DNA of 64,000 nt from positions 28,315-92,314 of the forward strand of contig NZ_BCUF01000020.1 in assembly GCF_001591145.1 (NCBI RefSeq), read 5' to 3'. Each line of letters starts with the position of its first letter. Positions within the stretch are counted from its first letter, which is position 1. Of the stretch, positions 45,009-54,445 are shown piece after piece. Below the pieces are notes generated by a model. That model had not been told where the DNA came from. It worked only from the letters and a program-made list of their open reading frames with translations, and did not search any database. The position numbers were made by a program, and so were the translations under genes. The DNA comes from Vibrio harveyi NBRC 15634 = ATCC 14126 = KCTC 12724. Lineage in GTDB: Bacteria > Pseudomonadota > Gammaproteobacteria > Enterobacterales > Vibrionaceae.

Positions 45009-46007
45009 TCAATGACACTGCTCTCGATAATGCCCAGGGGAGACTCCCCTCCAAGTGCTATACGCTCGAATGAATGAGTTCACTTCTTGAAAACCAAGCA
45101 AGAACGATATTTCAGCCAGCGACATTTGAGATTTCTCTAAATAGTGATCAGCAAGCTCTGCTCTCACCATTTGTAACACGGATTGATAACTTTCAGTTTC
45201 GGCCGTGAGCTTGCGTTGCAATGTACGTTTACTCATTGCTAGTTTGTCTGCCACCATTTCAATAGTACTGTTCCCCGCAGGCAATGACTCGATCAAGACC
45301 GCTCGAACACGTTCAACGGTTGACGCGCTGGAATCGAGATCGATGAGTTTCTGATTCAAGCCTTGCTCGAAAAAGCTCCACATTTGCGCATTTGACGTCA
45401 CGAACGGATGTGCCGCATCTTCAGCGCTAAATCGCACCTCTACGCCATCACCTTTGACCAACTGGCAACCAAAGTAAGCTTGGTATTCCTCAAGGTTATA
45501 GGGACGCTCAGGTAACGTAACCTGTAGCGGTTGCATCCGCTTTCTCGTCGCTAAACGTGCTAGTTGAGTAAAGAATACCACTTCTGTCAAAGCCAAAGAT
45601 TTAGGCAGCGCTTGTCGTTGGCCATAGCAACTAATGCTGAGTTTTGTTTCTTTATCGGTAACGTTCAGCGTCATTACCATAGGTCCAATTAACGGCTTAT
45701 ATTGCTGAATCCGTTTGAGTGCGGTGTTCAAGTTCGGACTGCAAATAGCGGCAAAAATTGGAGCATCAAACCCCTCCACCGACATATGTTCAGCGAGGAG
45801 TAGCGGCATCTCGCGCTCACCAGAGGCTTGCTCAACCCCAACCCAAAGCTGAAAGTACTCGTCTGGGCTAAGCGTTGCCTTTTCTCGATTGAATAAGTCG
45901 ACAGGTAACTTGGCGTATGCCAGCACCAATTGCGGGTCGATATCCATATCGTTAAGCAGCACTTTCCAACTCTGAGGTACGCTGAACTGACTCGCTCGCT
46001 TGATCAT
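45009..46007 (-). CDS. AraC-family regulator with arabinose-binding-like N-terminal domain
   Basis: 332 residues. N-terminal domain of the Arabinose_bd type (about 20-200; PDEYFQLWVGVEQASG) and C-terminal HTH_18 (about 240-330; VADKLAMSKRTLQRKL, LAEISFLLGFQEVNSFIRAY). It starts nine bases after the SDR stop, so the two form an operon. Confidence 0.87.
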   Translation of the reverse strand: MIKRASQFSVPQSWKVLLNDMDIDPQLVLAYAKLPVDLFNREKATLSPDEYFQLWVGVEQASGEREMPLLLAEHMSVEGFDAPIFAAICSPNLNTALKRIQQYKPLIGPMVMTLNVTDKETKLSISCYGQRQALPKSLALTEVVFFTQLARLATRKRMQPLQVTLPERPYNLEEYQAYFGCQLVKGDGVEVRFSAEDAAHPFVTSNAQMWSFFEQGLNQKLIDLDSSASTVERVRAVLIESLPAGNSTIEMVADKLAMSKRTLQRKLTAETESYQSVLQMVRAELADHYLEKSQMSLAEISFLLGFQEVNSFIRAYSTWRGVSPGHYREQCH

Positions 46008-46016
46008 ATCTGATTC

Positions 46017-46796
46017 CTAAGCACTTTTTTCCATGGTTTGACGCGATATTTTTAGCACCAATTTTCTTGGTAGGAAAGGCACAATCCATTCAAGCATGAA
46101 CTTCAAACCACCTTCGTTGAAGGCCACCAACTTGCCTTGTTCCATAGCGCTATAGCCACACTCAGCAACAGAACGAGGAGACTTAGCATTTTTGAAGACT
46201 TCCACTCCTTGTAAATCCCCTGCGGCAACAAAACCCGTCGCTACCGCACCCGGACACAAAGCTGTGGCAGTTACGTTGGTGTCTCTAAGCTCTTCTGCTA
46301 TCGCTTGGGTAAACGAAGTAACATAAGCCTTAGTTGCGTAGTACACCGCTTGCAATGGACCTGGCATAAACGACGCCGTTGATGACACATTTAAGATCTT
46401 ACCATGATTGCGTGCCACCATACCTTGCAGATACAAGTGAGTCAGATTGGTTAACGTCACCATATTAAGTTGCATCATGGCTTGGTCCGCCACGAGATCA
46501 CGTTCATGAAATTTTCCGTGACCACCAAAGCCAGCGTTGTTAATGAGCATATCAATTTGCAACCCTTGCGCTTCGGTTTGTTCAAACACACGTGAAGCAG
46601 ATTCAGCTTCAGTCAAATCTTCTGCAATGACAAAAACTTGTACCTTATGTTTGTCGCGAAGTTCTGCTGCCAACGCCTCGAGCTTATCTTGAGAGCGAGC
46701 GACGAGTACTAAGTCCCCCTCCTTCTCTGCGTGGATACGTGCTAACGCTTCACCAATTCCACCTGATGCGCCCGTAATAAGTGCTGTATTTGCCAT
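46017..46796 (-). CDS. Short-chain dehydrogenase/reductase
   Basis: 259 residues, Rossmann fold. Cofactor motif TGASGGIGEA at 8-17, NNAGFGG, catalytic Ser in NVSSTASFMPGP, and YYATK (Tyr-x-x-x-Lys). Substrate unknown. First gene of a two-gene operon with the AraC regulator. Confidence 0.88.
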   Translation of the reverse strand: MANTALITGASGGIGEALARIHAEKEGDLVLVARSQDKLEALAAELRDKHKVQVFVIAEDLTEAESASRVFEQTEAQGLQIDMLINNAGFGGHGKFHERDLVADQAMMQLNMVTLTNLTHLYLQGMVARNHGKILNVSSTASFMPGPLQAVYYATKAYVTSFTQAIAEELRDTNVTATALCPGAVATGFVAAGDLQGVEVFKNAKSPRSVAECGYSAMEQGKLVAFNEGGLKFMLEWIVPFLPRKLVLKISRQTMEKSA

Positions 46797-47122
46797 GTGC
46801 TTGTCCTCTTAATGTTCTGACTGATTCGCTGTTGGTCACAGCGTAGTTGGTATGGACACAGTTTATGCAATCCAATCACGCCACACACTGGCAAAAGATG
46901 CCATCTTGCTCGCCAATCGTGCCACTCATTAAGAGACCTCTGATTACAGAAATTTATTACATTCAAAACAAATGATAATTTTTAGCTCACTTATGTGATG
47001 GCTAACATATCGAAATGACTTCAAGGTGCGTGGGAATACGCATCGAACAACATGGAAATTTCCAACTATTCTAACTTTGTTGGGCTGCATAAATCTGGGT
47101 TCCAAACCCTCTGGGGAAACGA
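46797..47122. other. Divergent gap between SDR and MDR genes
   Basis: 326 bp with no supported gene. It must contain promoters of both flanking genes; I could not pick convincing boxes. Nothing else seen. Confidence 0.3.
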
Positions 47123-48112
47123 ATGAAAGCAATCACCTATCAAAAAGATCAAGATACCTTTACCTATACTGACATCGATACGCCAGAGATAAACGGCAGC
47201 TTCGATGTACTAGTGAAAGTTCATGCCGTTGGGCTCAATCCTGTCGATGCAAAAGTAAACCTTTGGCACGAGATGGTCGACGGGATAGATGATACATTCG
47301 TTGGTGGTCTCGATGTTTCGGGGGAAATCGTTGCCATTGGCGACAAGGTATCAGGTTGGCAGGTGGGCGATCGCGTACTCTACCATGGCAACATGCGTCG
47401 AATGAGCGGTGGCTTTGCCGAATACGCAATTCAGGACTCGCGCACGCTGGTTACGCATCCTGATGTTGATCCAGAAATCGCAGCCGCTTCTCCATGTGCA
47501 GGTTGGACGGCTTATCGAGCCCTTGTCGACAAGCTGAACATTTCTACCCGTAAGAGTATCTTTATTGCGGGCGGCTCTGGTGGCGTTGGTAGTTTTGCTA
47601 TTCAGTTAGCTCGCTTCTTCGGCGTAGAAACCATCATAACCACAAGCTCTGCTGCAAACCATGATTTCGTACGTTCGTTGGGTGCAACACACGTAATTGA
47701 CTACAAACAAGAGAATGTACGTGAGCAAGTTATGTCAATTACTGAAGACTTAGGAGTGGAAGTATCTTTGGATTGCGTTGGTGGCGACAACGACATCTTA
47801 TGCGCCTCTGTGCTTGGCTTTGAAGGTGAAATGGTTGAACTAGTAAGAACAACTCGCGCAACAGAATACCCAGGCGCTTTCCTGCAAGGGCTCACTTTTC
47901 ATCAGTTGAGTCTAGGCTCAGGGCATGTTCATGGTGAACAAGGCTTTGCTTCTATGGTTAACGCTGGGGTGGAATTCTCGCATATGTTAGAACGCGGAGA
48001 GGTTATGGTGCCAAAATTGGAAGTGGTAGAACTAAAAAACGTCGCTCAAGCTCTAGTCTGTATTCGTCAGCAACGAACGGTCGGAAAAATCGTCGCGAAG
48101 CTCATCGACTAA
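47123..48112 (+). CDS. MDR-family NADPH:quinone reductase-like oxidoreductase
   Basis: 329 residues. GroES-like N-terminal domain (KVHAVGLNPVDAKV, GLDVSGEIVAIG) and Rossmann domain (FIAGGSGGVGSFAIQLARFFG). The zinc-ligand Cys/His of alcohol dehydrogenases is absent, placing it with zinc-independent quinone reductases. CTGGGGAAACGA lies before the ATG. Divergent from the SDR operon, so they might share a regulator. Confidence 0.85.
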   Translation: MKAITYQKDQDTFTYTDIDTPEINGSFDVLVKVHAVGLNPVDAKVNLWHEMVDGIDDTFVGGLDVSGEIVAIGDKVSGWQVGDRVLYHGNMRRMSGGFAEYAIQDSRTLVTHPDVDPEIAAASPCAGWTAYRALVDKLNISTRKSIFIAGGSGGVGSFAIQLARFFGVETIITTSSAANHDFVRSLGATHVIDYKQENVREQVMSITEDLGVEVSLDCVGGDNDILCASVLGFEGEMVELVRTTRATEYPGAFLQGLTFHQLSLGSGHVHGEQGFASMVNAGVEFSHMLERGEVMVPKLEVVELKNVAQALVCIRQQRTVGKIVAKLID

Positions 48113-48143
48113 GCACTCAATCCCAAGCGACAAAAAGGAAAAG

Positions 48144-48174
48144 GAAGCGCAAACTCCAAAGCAGTTTGCGCTTC
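48144..48174. terminator. 12-bp stem terminator between convergent genes
   Basis: GAAGCGCAAACT and AGTTTGCGCTTC form a perfect stem. The T-rich side (CCTTTTCCTTTTT) is on the minus strand, so it mainly ends the amylase gene. Confidence 0.65.
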
Positions 48175-48182
48175 AAGGGGTA

Positions 48183-49532
48183 TTATTTCTCTACAAGCAG
48201 CATCGCCGATTTTGCTGCCACTTTAATCTCTTCAGTACAAGGCATCTCTTCGCCTGTCATCATGTCTACCAAGGCTTTATTCAAGGTAAGTTGTAGTGAT
48301 TGCGCTCGTGAAGATTTATTCAGCACTAAGATGCCCTTTTCACCACGTTGCAACACCAACATATCGTCGTTACCTTCAAGCACCGTCATCGGTTCACCAT
48401 GCACTAGGTTATGGAACGCTACCATCTTCGCCATACGCGCATCTTGCCACGCATTTTGCCATCTTGGTCGACCATCTGCGCCCTTTATGCCACTGGTATC
48501 CAAATCTGTGTAAACAAGTGGTACACCTCCATCGCGGCCTAGGATATAGGCATACGCTAGCCACTCATTCTCTTCATCCATGACTAAATCCAAGAACACA
48601 TCGTTATTTGGAATATCGTGAGTGATGGCAAAAGTAATGGCTCGACGGTTCGACAACGCTTGACCAAAACAGTACGGGTCGATCAAAGACTTAAAGCTGC
48701 CTTTCTTTGAGAACGCCTTAAAGATGGTTGAGAACAACGGAAAGTCATATGCACCCAATCGTGTCTCTTTCAAATACGGTTCCAAGAACAGCTCATACTC
48801 TTCTTCTGTTGCGCCACCATCGGTGATGATCTCACCAAAGATATGCACATCTCGCGTGATCTCTTCTGTCCAAACCAGCTTTAGGTGCTCTAGGGTCATA
48901 TGCTTCGCAGCATCGATACGGAAACCTTTCACACCCATTGACTTAAGCGCCTTTAAATACGCTTTTTGCTGCTCAACAACGTGCTTGCATACACGCAAAG
49001 TTGGTAAGCCAGGATCGGTAGGACCACCAGTGATTCGACCGTTTTGCACTTGCCATTTGTCTTTCCAATCTTTGATCCCAAAGGCTTCAACAAAGTCATT
49101 TTCGTCAAATAGCGGCTCAGATAAATCGCCAAATAGAATCAGGTCTTGATACTTGCTCGCATTTTGTTGGTAGTCGTCCATCACGCCTTGACGTGGATAC
49201 TGTAGATCCGGACGAAGGTGCGCTTCGTTCGCCATATGATTAAAAACGACATCGGCATAAACCAGTACGCCTACATGATTGAGTGCTTCAATCATGTTTT
49301 TGAAATCGACTGTGTTACCGAGTGCATTGTCGATAACCCGATAATCTTGAGGTTGGTAACGCTGCCACCAGCGTTCGTCTTGTGCGCTTTTCATCGGTGG
49401 AGAAACCAACACCGAGCCATAACCTAGCTCGCTGATTTCCGATGCGCGTTGGGCAATGTCAGCATACTTCCAATCAAAAGCGTGCAAGATAACATTTGCA
49501 CCTGTTGATAGTGTTTCCTGTAAGCCACTCAT
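48183..49532 (-). CDS. Cytoplasmic GH13 alpha-amylase-type protein
   Basis: 449 residues from ATG 49532 (AGGAGAGAAAC upstream; the ORF begins nine codons earlier). GH13 motifs: VYADVVFNHM (region I), GFRIDAAKHM with nucleophile Asp (region II), HIFGEIITDG with acid/base Glu (region III) and FAITHDIPNND (region IV). No signal peptide, so intracellular. It may degrade maltodextrins or glycogen. A minus-10 TATAAT with MalT-like boxes lies upstream. Confidence 0.88.
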   Translation of the reverse strand: MSGLQETLSTGANVILHAFDWKYADIAQRASEISELGYGSVLVSPPMKSAQDERWWQRYQPQDYRVIDNALGNTVDFKNMIEALNHVGVLVYADVVFNHMANEAHLRPDLQYPRQGVMDDYQQNASKYQDLILFGDLSEPLFDENDFVEAFGIKDWKDKWQVQNGRITGGPTDPGLPTLRVCKHVVEQQKAYLKALKSMGVKGFRIDAAKHMTLEHLKLVWTEEITRDVHIFGEIITDGGATEEEYELFLEPYLKETRLGAYDFPLFSTIFKAFSKKGSFKSLIDPYCFGQALSNRRAITFAITHDIPNNDVFLDLVMDEENEWLAYAYILGRDGGVPLVYTDLDTSGIKGADGRPRWQNAWQDARMAKMVAFHNLVHGEPMTVLEGNDDMLVLQRGEKGILVLNKSSRAQSLQLTLNKALVDMMTGEEMPCTEEIKVAAKSAMLLVEK

Positions 49533-49602
49533 GTTTCTCTCCTCGTCGCGTTCGCTCACCTATTGTTACTCAAATTCGTCGTGAGCGAATCTAATAGCCG
49601 AA

Positions 49603-49680
49603 ATTATAAGAACTATTGACGCGTCGCCCTCACCCCTTTTGTGTTTCTGCTAGGGGGAAAAACAAGGCGTAGCTCATCCC
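49603..49680 (-). promoter_or_regulatory. Predicted MalT-like promoter of the amylase gene
   Basis: On the minus strand: TATAAT (49608-49603), a weak minus-35, GGGGTGAGGG (49636-49627) centred about -36, and GGGATGAGC (49680-49672) further upstream. MalT boxes are GGGGA(T/G)GAGG-like and lie near -37.5. The match is partial; maltose regulation is an inference. Confidence 0.35.
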
Positions 49681-50123
49681 TTGTTAAGGGTTAAACGTGT
49701 GTTTAAAAGCACTTTAACACCATAGAGATAACTAGACATGAAAACATGAACCACTAAGCATCTGTTTTATAAATACTTTTTTGAACTCATCATAACCCAT
49801 GCTTAATCGAGCTAATACGCCTTTTCTCAATAAGAATGAGAGAAAAGAGCGCAACAAGACCATATGTAACAAATATTTAAGAAAGTGAAACTGCTGCTTA
49901 CGTCACAGTTGGTGCGAATAATAAAACGCTCAAAGTGAAACCTATCCCTTTAATCACCCTTTAGATGGAAAAAGAATCCATCAAGTTCAACACTTTAGAA
50001 CTACACAACAATACATAGAGCAATGAAACTATGAAGCGCGTCGTCACCTAGTTATAGGGTGGTCACCTTTTAAAATTACATATGCAACAATTTGTGCTTA
50101 TTTTTGAGTGCATGAGGAAAAAC
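49681..50123. other. Gap upstream of the 50124 gene
   Basis: 443 bp, AT-rich, with no supported ORF or hairpin. It holds the promoter of the plus-strand gene; no box stands out. Confidence 0.3.
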
Positions 50124-51170
50124 ATGTCTTTTTGGGGAGTTACATTCGCGATCTGCATTCAGCTGGTTACTGCAGGCATTTTTGGAATGGTCGTAGCGGC
50201 TTGGATTGCTTTTAAAGCAGAAACTTATGATAAAAACGATTACCAACATATGTTTTTCCTCGTTAATTTTATCTGCTTTATCCTAGCGCTATTTGCCTCT
50301 GTCGGGTTATTAATCTACGGTCTTATTTTTAGTGACTCATCTCATTACTATCAATATCTAGGGCTGCCTTGGTTTTTTGCTCTGACTGGTTTTTCGTACC
50401 ACATATACTGCCATTTAAGGTACAACAAAGCATACCGCATGAAGGAAATGCAAATGTGGCGCGAGCACTGGTATGAAACGTTAGAAATAGAAACCGATGA
50501 GGATTTATCTAAGTTCAAACTTGACGATGTCATTCGATTTGGCGCTTGGAAAGCAAGCTCAGAAAAGCAAGCCTCTTGTCTCGATATTTTACCTGCAGGA
50601 GAAGAGGTCTATCAGCGGGTTCAACAAGCAAAAGCACTGGCGGCAACCAAAGTACCAGCAGGCGACCAGATGGTGCTCAATAAGCTAAAAGAGTTTGAAG
50701 CCTCTGTTTCAACAGTGTATCGCCTCTCATACAAAGCAAGTCATGCGTTTGGGTTCAAGAATGACGAATCTCACTCCTTTCAACGTAATGTCCGTAGAGG
50801 GAACAAAGATACCTACCCAGACCTTGAAGACGAAGTTTCGAAAGTACTGGATGCTCTAAATGAAATTGCCATCGTCACGATATCCAACAACTCGGGCGAG
50901 ACAATGATCGATGCGCACATCTTTTTGCAATATGCATTAGAAGGGTTATTTGGTGAGCAGGAAATACTGACGAACTATGTACTATGGAGTTATGTAGAAC
51001 ACTTTTATCACGTCAACCCATTCCAATTAGCACTAGAGTTATCGCAAATGGGCGTGAAGGTCCTCAAGAAAGACGGTGAAATCTTTGTCTTTGTCGAAGA
51101 GCCAGAACAATCATCGCTACGGTTAGAGGACTTCAATTCAGGAACTCAGTATGCAATGAGTACTAGCTAA
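50124..51170 (+). CDS. Membrane protein of unknown function
   Basis: 348 residues from ATG 50124, chosen because GAGGA lies six bases upstream; in-frame ATGs at 50082 and 50112 exist. Three N-terminal transmembrane helices (about 5-32, 45-72 and 83-98), then a long soluble helical domain (about 105-345) rich in charged residues. I recognise no family. Confidence 0.7.
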   Translation: MSFWGVTFAICIQLVTAGIFGMVVAAWIAFKAETYDKNDYQHMFFLVNFICFILALFASVGLLIYGLIFSDSSHYYQYLGLPWFFALTGFSYHIYCHLRYNKAYRMKEMQMWREHWYETLEIETDEDLSKFKLDDVIRFGAWKASSEKQASCLDILPAGEEVYQRVQQAKALAATKVPAGDQMVLNKLKEFEASVSTVYRLSYKASHAFGFKNDESHSFQRNVRRGNKDTYPDLEDEVSKVLDALNEIAIVTISNNSGETMIDAHIFLQYALEGLFGEQEILTNYVLWSYVEHFYHVNPFQLALELSQMGVKVLKKDGEIFVFVEEPEQSSLRLEDFNSGTQYAMSTS

Positions 51171-51173
51171 AGA

Positions 51174-51199
51174 AAAAGCCAAGTGATGCTTGGCTTTTA
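51174..51199. terminator. Bidirectional rho-independent terminator
   Basis: A stem AAAAGCCAAG/CTTGGCTTTT with loop TGATG lies between convergent genes. Confidence 0.8.
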
Positions 51200-51252
51200 G
51201 TAAAAGTAGACCATGTCAGATATAGCACTAGCGTTATGAATGCAGTAAAAGC

Positions 51253-52167
51253 TTAATTTGAACAGCCTACTAACGCATTCCATAGTTCCTCGTTAATAAT
51301 TTCCACGCTTACTCCTTCGTCTCGCAATGAGAGAGCGGATTCGATCTTTCTTCCGTAACTAGTAAAGCGCCAATCCCTACTAGCAATAGATCCTAATACG
51401 AGAATATCTATACTTTTTGAAACGGTCCCTTTTATTTCAGCACCAAGAGCATTAGCTCGCTGTTCTTGAACTTTACGAGTACCACTCAAGAATTTACCTG
51501 TAAAACAGACTCGCTTACCGTTGATACACAAACGACCATCTTGCGTAGTGGAAAAATCGGCAGTCATTCCATAAGCTAAGCCAGTATCAAGCATTGATTG
51601 ACCAGAGACTGCTTTTATTAGATCTAACAGTTCTTTCCTTTCGTCTTCATCAACCAAGTCATCAGCTAAAATAGCATCTAATCTCTTTTTAATCGCATTA
51701 GCGGGCCAGATACTTGATAGAGTTTTATCTTTTTCAAGTAAACTCGAAAGGCGTTCAATTTCCATATCACAAATGGTGTCATCCGCGCTAATTCCACTTA
51801 AAAAGCCAAGAAGATGATTAACGGTACTCTCGTAGCCTCCATCCTCTAAATCTCCATAGTCGAGAATATCTTGAAGCATTTGTTGTATGTCTTTCAACTC
51901 GGAAGCTGATATCACGCCATCTTCTAAAATGTCTTCAATTTGCTCATGAATATCAACGAAGTCCCCATCTCTGAAGTTGAAAATGTCATTGTCTTTCCAC
52001 GCTCTCAAATAGATTTCTTCAATAGGGTTTAAGTGCTTATCAGCATGAATTCCATCTAGAATCCCTTTTAGAGTCAAAATAGCTTTTGCTTTATTTCTTT
52101 TATAATTAAAGGCAATGCTTTGCGGTTGTGCGTGGTCATCCAAGTGCTTCAAGTCTTTTACAGTCAT
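51253..52167 (-). CDS. BRCT-domain protein with acidic helical N-terminal repeats
   Basis: 304 residues from ATG 52167 (GGTGAAGAGC upstream). The C-terminal 90 residues resemble the BRCT of bacterial DNA ligases (KRVCFTGKFLSGTRKVQE, LGAEIKGTVSKSIDILV, FTSYGRKIESALSL). The front (about 30-200) has repeated acidic helical units (DGVISASELKDIQQML, DDTICDMEIERLSSLL, DDLVDEDERKELLDLI), TerB-like in style. No nuclease or ligase site. Probably a DNA-damage or scaffold protein. Confidence 0.75.
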   Translation of the reverse strand: MTVKDLKHLDDHAQPQSIAFNYKRNKAKAILTLKGILDGIHADKHLNPIEEIYLRAWKDNDIFNFRDGDFVDIHEQIEDILEDGVISASELKDIQQMLQDILDYGDLEDGGYESTVNHLLGFLSGISADDTICDMEIERLSSLLEKDKTLSSIWPANAIKKRLDAILADDLVDEDERKELLDLIKAVSGQSMLDTGLAYGMTADFSTTQDGRLCINGKRVCFTGKFLSGTRKVQEQRANALGAEIKGTVSKSIDILVLGSIASRDWRFTSYGRKIESALSLRDEGVSVEIINEELWNALVGCSN

Positions 52168-52282
52168 GCTCTTCACCAAAATAAACAACTAGATGCATAC
52201 TTAATACATCATTGACAGTTCAACATTCAATATGAATGACGGTTAATTGTTAGAGAGGTAACAAAACGAGTCGTTTTAGGCA

Positions 52283-52314
52283 CAAAAAAAGCACCTAACA
52301 AGGTGCTTTTTAAA
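52283..52314 (-). terminator. Rho-independent terminator of ppiC
   Basis: AAAAAAGCACCT/AGGTGCTTTTT stem with loop AACA, directly beyond the ppiC stop on the minus strand. Confidence 0.85.
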
Positions 52315-52325
52315 TGCGATTCAAA

Positions 52326-52604
52326 CTAAGTACGGTAAAGAACCTTTACAACGTGCCAGCCGAATTTAGTTTTTACTAGGTGCGGAGTTAGAACCTCACC
52401 TGAAAAGCAAACTTTGTCGAACTGTGGCACCATTTGACCACGGCGAAACTCACCTAGGTCGCCACCACGTTTACCAGATGGACAAGTTGAGTATTTCTTT
52501 GCCAACGTCTGGAATTTAGCACCTTTCTTAAGTTGCTTAATGATGTCTTCAGCTTGTTCTTTGTGCTTTACCAGAATGTGTAAAGCGGCTGCTGTATTTG
52601 CCAT
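52326..52604 (-). CDS. ppiC: Parvulin-type peptidyl-prolyl isomerase
   Basis: 92 residues from ATG 52604, one domain as in E. coli PpiC (93). Rotamase signature: [40 protein letters not shown] (cited in part), [12 protein letters not shown]. Cytoplasmic, catalyses prolyl cis/trans isomerisation. Monocistronic. Confidence 0.92.
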   Translation of the reverse strand: MANTAAALHILVKHKEQAEDIIKQLKKGAKFQTLAKKYSTCPSGKRGGDLGEFRRGQMVPQFDKVCFSGEVLTPHLVKTKFGWHVVKVLYRT

Positions 52605-52872
52605 GTGTTTGTCTCTCACTGTTCGGGTGGCGCAAGTTTACCGAAACGCTTTAATATCGCAATGATTTCTCAAATTCAGGCTCTATCTTCATCCATTAAT
52701 GATCGGAACTCGCGGACAAGTTGATGAAAAGTTACCCATTATTGAACGTTATTTCTCTCTTTATTTGTTCTATTTCCTAAAAAGCTCATTTTTCCACGCT
52801 CTACGGTTGAAGCTGTCGCCTTATAAGATTAGATTAGTTACATAAATCAGTGATATTGATAAGGTTATTTTC

Positions 52873-53787
52873 ATGGCAAAAGTCGCAAGTAAAGCGAACC
52901 AATCTCAAGGCATGTTGGTGTTTAAACTCACCCTGCAACAGAACTTCGCAATTGGCACACTTAAAGTCCGTGAAATTGTTCCTTACATGCCAACGACCAA
53001 GATTCCATATTCTCATCACCACGTGATTGGGACCGTCACGATTCGTGACTTAACGGTACCAGTGATTGATATGGCAGCAGCGATTGGATTCCGTCCGATT
53101 CAAGAAGAGGAATACAAAAACTGCTATCTGATCGTGACAGATTGCTTGCGCACGGTGGTTGCGTTCATGGTACGAAGTATCGAGAAAATCATCGAATGTG
53201 ACTGGAAAGCAATTGAAACGCCACCAGAAAGTGCAGGTCACAACATCTTTGTTACTGGCATTACTCGCTATGAAGAGAAAATCGTCCAAATGTTAGATGT
53301 CGAGCTTCTGCTTTCGAAGATCTACCCTCAATATGAAAACACTAAGATTCCTATGCTGACAGACATTGAGCGTGAACGCCTGAAAGCCTTGAGTATCCTT
53401 TTAGTTGACGACTCTTCGATTGCACGCAAACAGTTAAGTGACGCGTTGGATCGCATCAATATCCCTTATCAAATTTGCAAAAATGGCTCTGATGCACTCG
53501 ATTTAATGAAGCGAGAAGCAGAAGAAAACCGCCCTATTGATCTTCTAGTAAGTGATATCGAAATGCCAGGATTGGACGGTTATGAACTTGCATTTGAAGT
53601 TCAAAACGATTCCGCACTGAACAACTCTTACCGTATTCTTCACACCTCTCTCTCTAGCGAGATTTGTGTTGACCGAGCTCACCAAGTTGGCGCTCATGAA
53701 GCGTTAGAGAAGTTCAATGCAGGAGAATTGATTGAAGCTATGCTGCGCGGTGCAAAAGAGCTAGAAGCAAAAGCGATGGCATCATAA
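52873..53787 (+). CDS. cheV: CheV chemotaxis coupling protein
   Basis: 304 residues. N-terminal CheW-like domain (about 12-155; GTLKVREIVPYMPTT, PVIDMAAAIG) and C-terminal receiver domain (about 175-300) with LLVDDSSIARKQL, phospho-acceptor Asp in LLVSDIEMPGLDGYE, and a Lys near the end (ALEKF). It couples receptors to CheA and adapts the response. It lies near two chemoreceptor genes in this window but not in an operon with either. Confidence 0.92.
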   Translation: MAKVASKANQSQGMLVFKLTLQQNFAIGTLKVREIVPYMPTTKIPYSHHHVIGTVTIRDLTVPVIDMAAAIGFRPIQEEEYKNCYLIVTDCLRTVVAFMVRSIEKIIECDWKAIETPPESAGHNIFVTGITRYEEKIVQMLDVELLLSKIYPQYENTKIPMLTDIERERLKALSILLVDDSSIARKQLSDALDRINIPYQICKNGSDALDLMKREAEENRPIDLLVSDIEMPGLDGYELAFEVQNDSALNNSYRILHTSLSSEICVDRAHQVGAHEALEKFNAGELIEAMLRGAKELEAKAMAS

Positions 53788-53805
53788 CGACTTTAGTTTG
53801 TCTCG

Positions 53806-54342
53806 TTATTTACTTGGCATCGTGTAGCTGCGAGACACAAACTCCGTTTCTTCCACTTGATAAATGTGATTGATATAGGAAGCCAAGCTGTAAAGCACGT
53901 TAGCTAGCAGGTTTGAATAGCGGAACAAAATTGGGGCGGGTTGTTTCTTACCTGAATGCTCTACCGCAACCAATGCGCGAACGACCTTCTTGGCTTGGCA
54001 GCGACACAAATGTAATTGGCTGGAAGTTGGGTGACCACCGGGAAGTACAAACCCCTTAAAACCACCGTCAATGCGCGCTTTGATTGCGTCGTAATCAGCT
54101 TTTAACTCATCAACTTCCGCTTCTGTGATTGCGAGCTTGCCGCGGATAGAGCCGTTCACATGGTACACGTTTGGCTGCATGCGAGTTAGGACGTCGCGAC
54201 TAAAATCATCTAATTCCATCGATAGCACAAGCCCAATTCGACTGCACAACTCGTCTGCCGTAATTTCAAAATCGCAGACCGGACTGTCTTCATAAATGAA
54301 TGGGTAACAAATCTCGCCAAGTTCCTTACTTACTGGTCTCAT
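53806..54342 (-). CDS. Degenerate PduO-like corrinoid adenosyltransferase family protein
   Basis: 178 residues from ATG 54342 (GAGAAAGAGC upstream; the ORF begins 23 codons earlier). The C-terminal half matches PduO-type cobalamin adenosyltransferase (FVLPGGHPTSSQLHLCRCQA, then KKVVRALVAVEH), but the RRAER motif reads KKVVRAL and the N-terminal ATP loop (GDxGxTxL) is absent. So it is probably not a full enzyme. Located next to hutZ with a terminator between; no cobalamin genes nearby. Confidence 0.7.
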   Translation of the reverse strand: MRPVSKELGEICYPFIYEDSPVCDFEITADELCSRIGLVLSMELDDFSRDVLTRMQPNVYHVNGSIRGKLAITEAEVDELKADYDAIKARIDGGFKGFVLPGGHPTSSQLHLCRCQAKKVVRALVAVEHSGKKQPAPILFRYSNLLANVLYSLASYINHIYQVEETEFVSRSYTMPSK

Positions 54343-54365
54343 GCTCTTTCTCTGTACTTTTGGTC

Positions 54366-54402
54366 TAATAAAAAGGGAGTCATTATAACCTAACTCCCTT
54401 TG
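54366..54402 (-). terminator. Terminator ending the hutWXZ transcript
   Basis: Minus strand AAAGGGAGT-N12-ACTCCCTTT followed by TTATT. The loop contains TATAAT, which may act as minus-10 for the next gene. Confidence 0.75.
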
Positions 54403-54445
54403 GGCATTCACATCCGTTTAGACGATCATAAGTTAGAAAGCCAGC

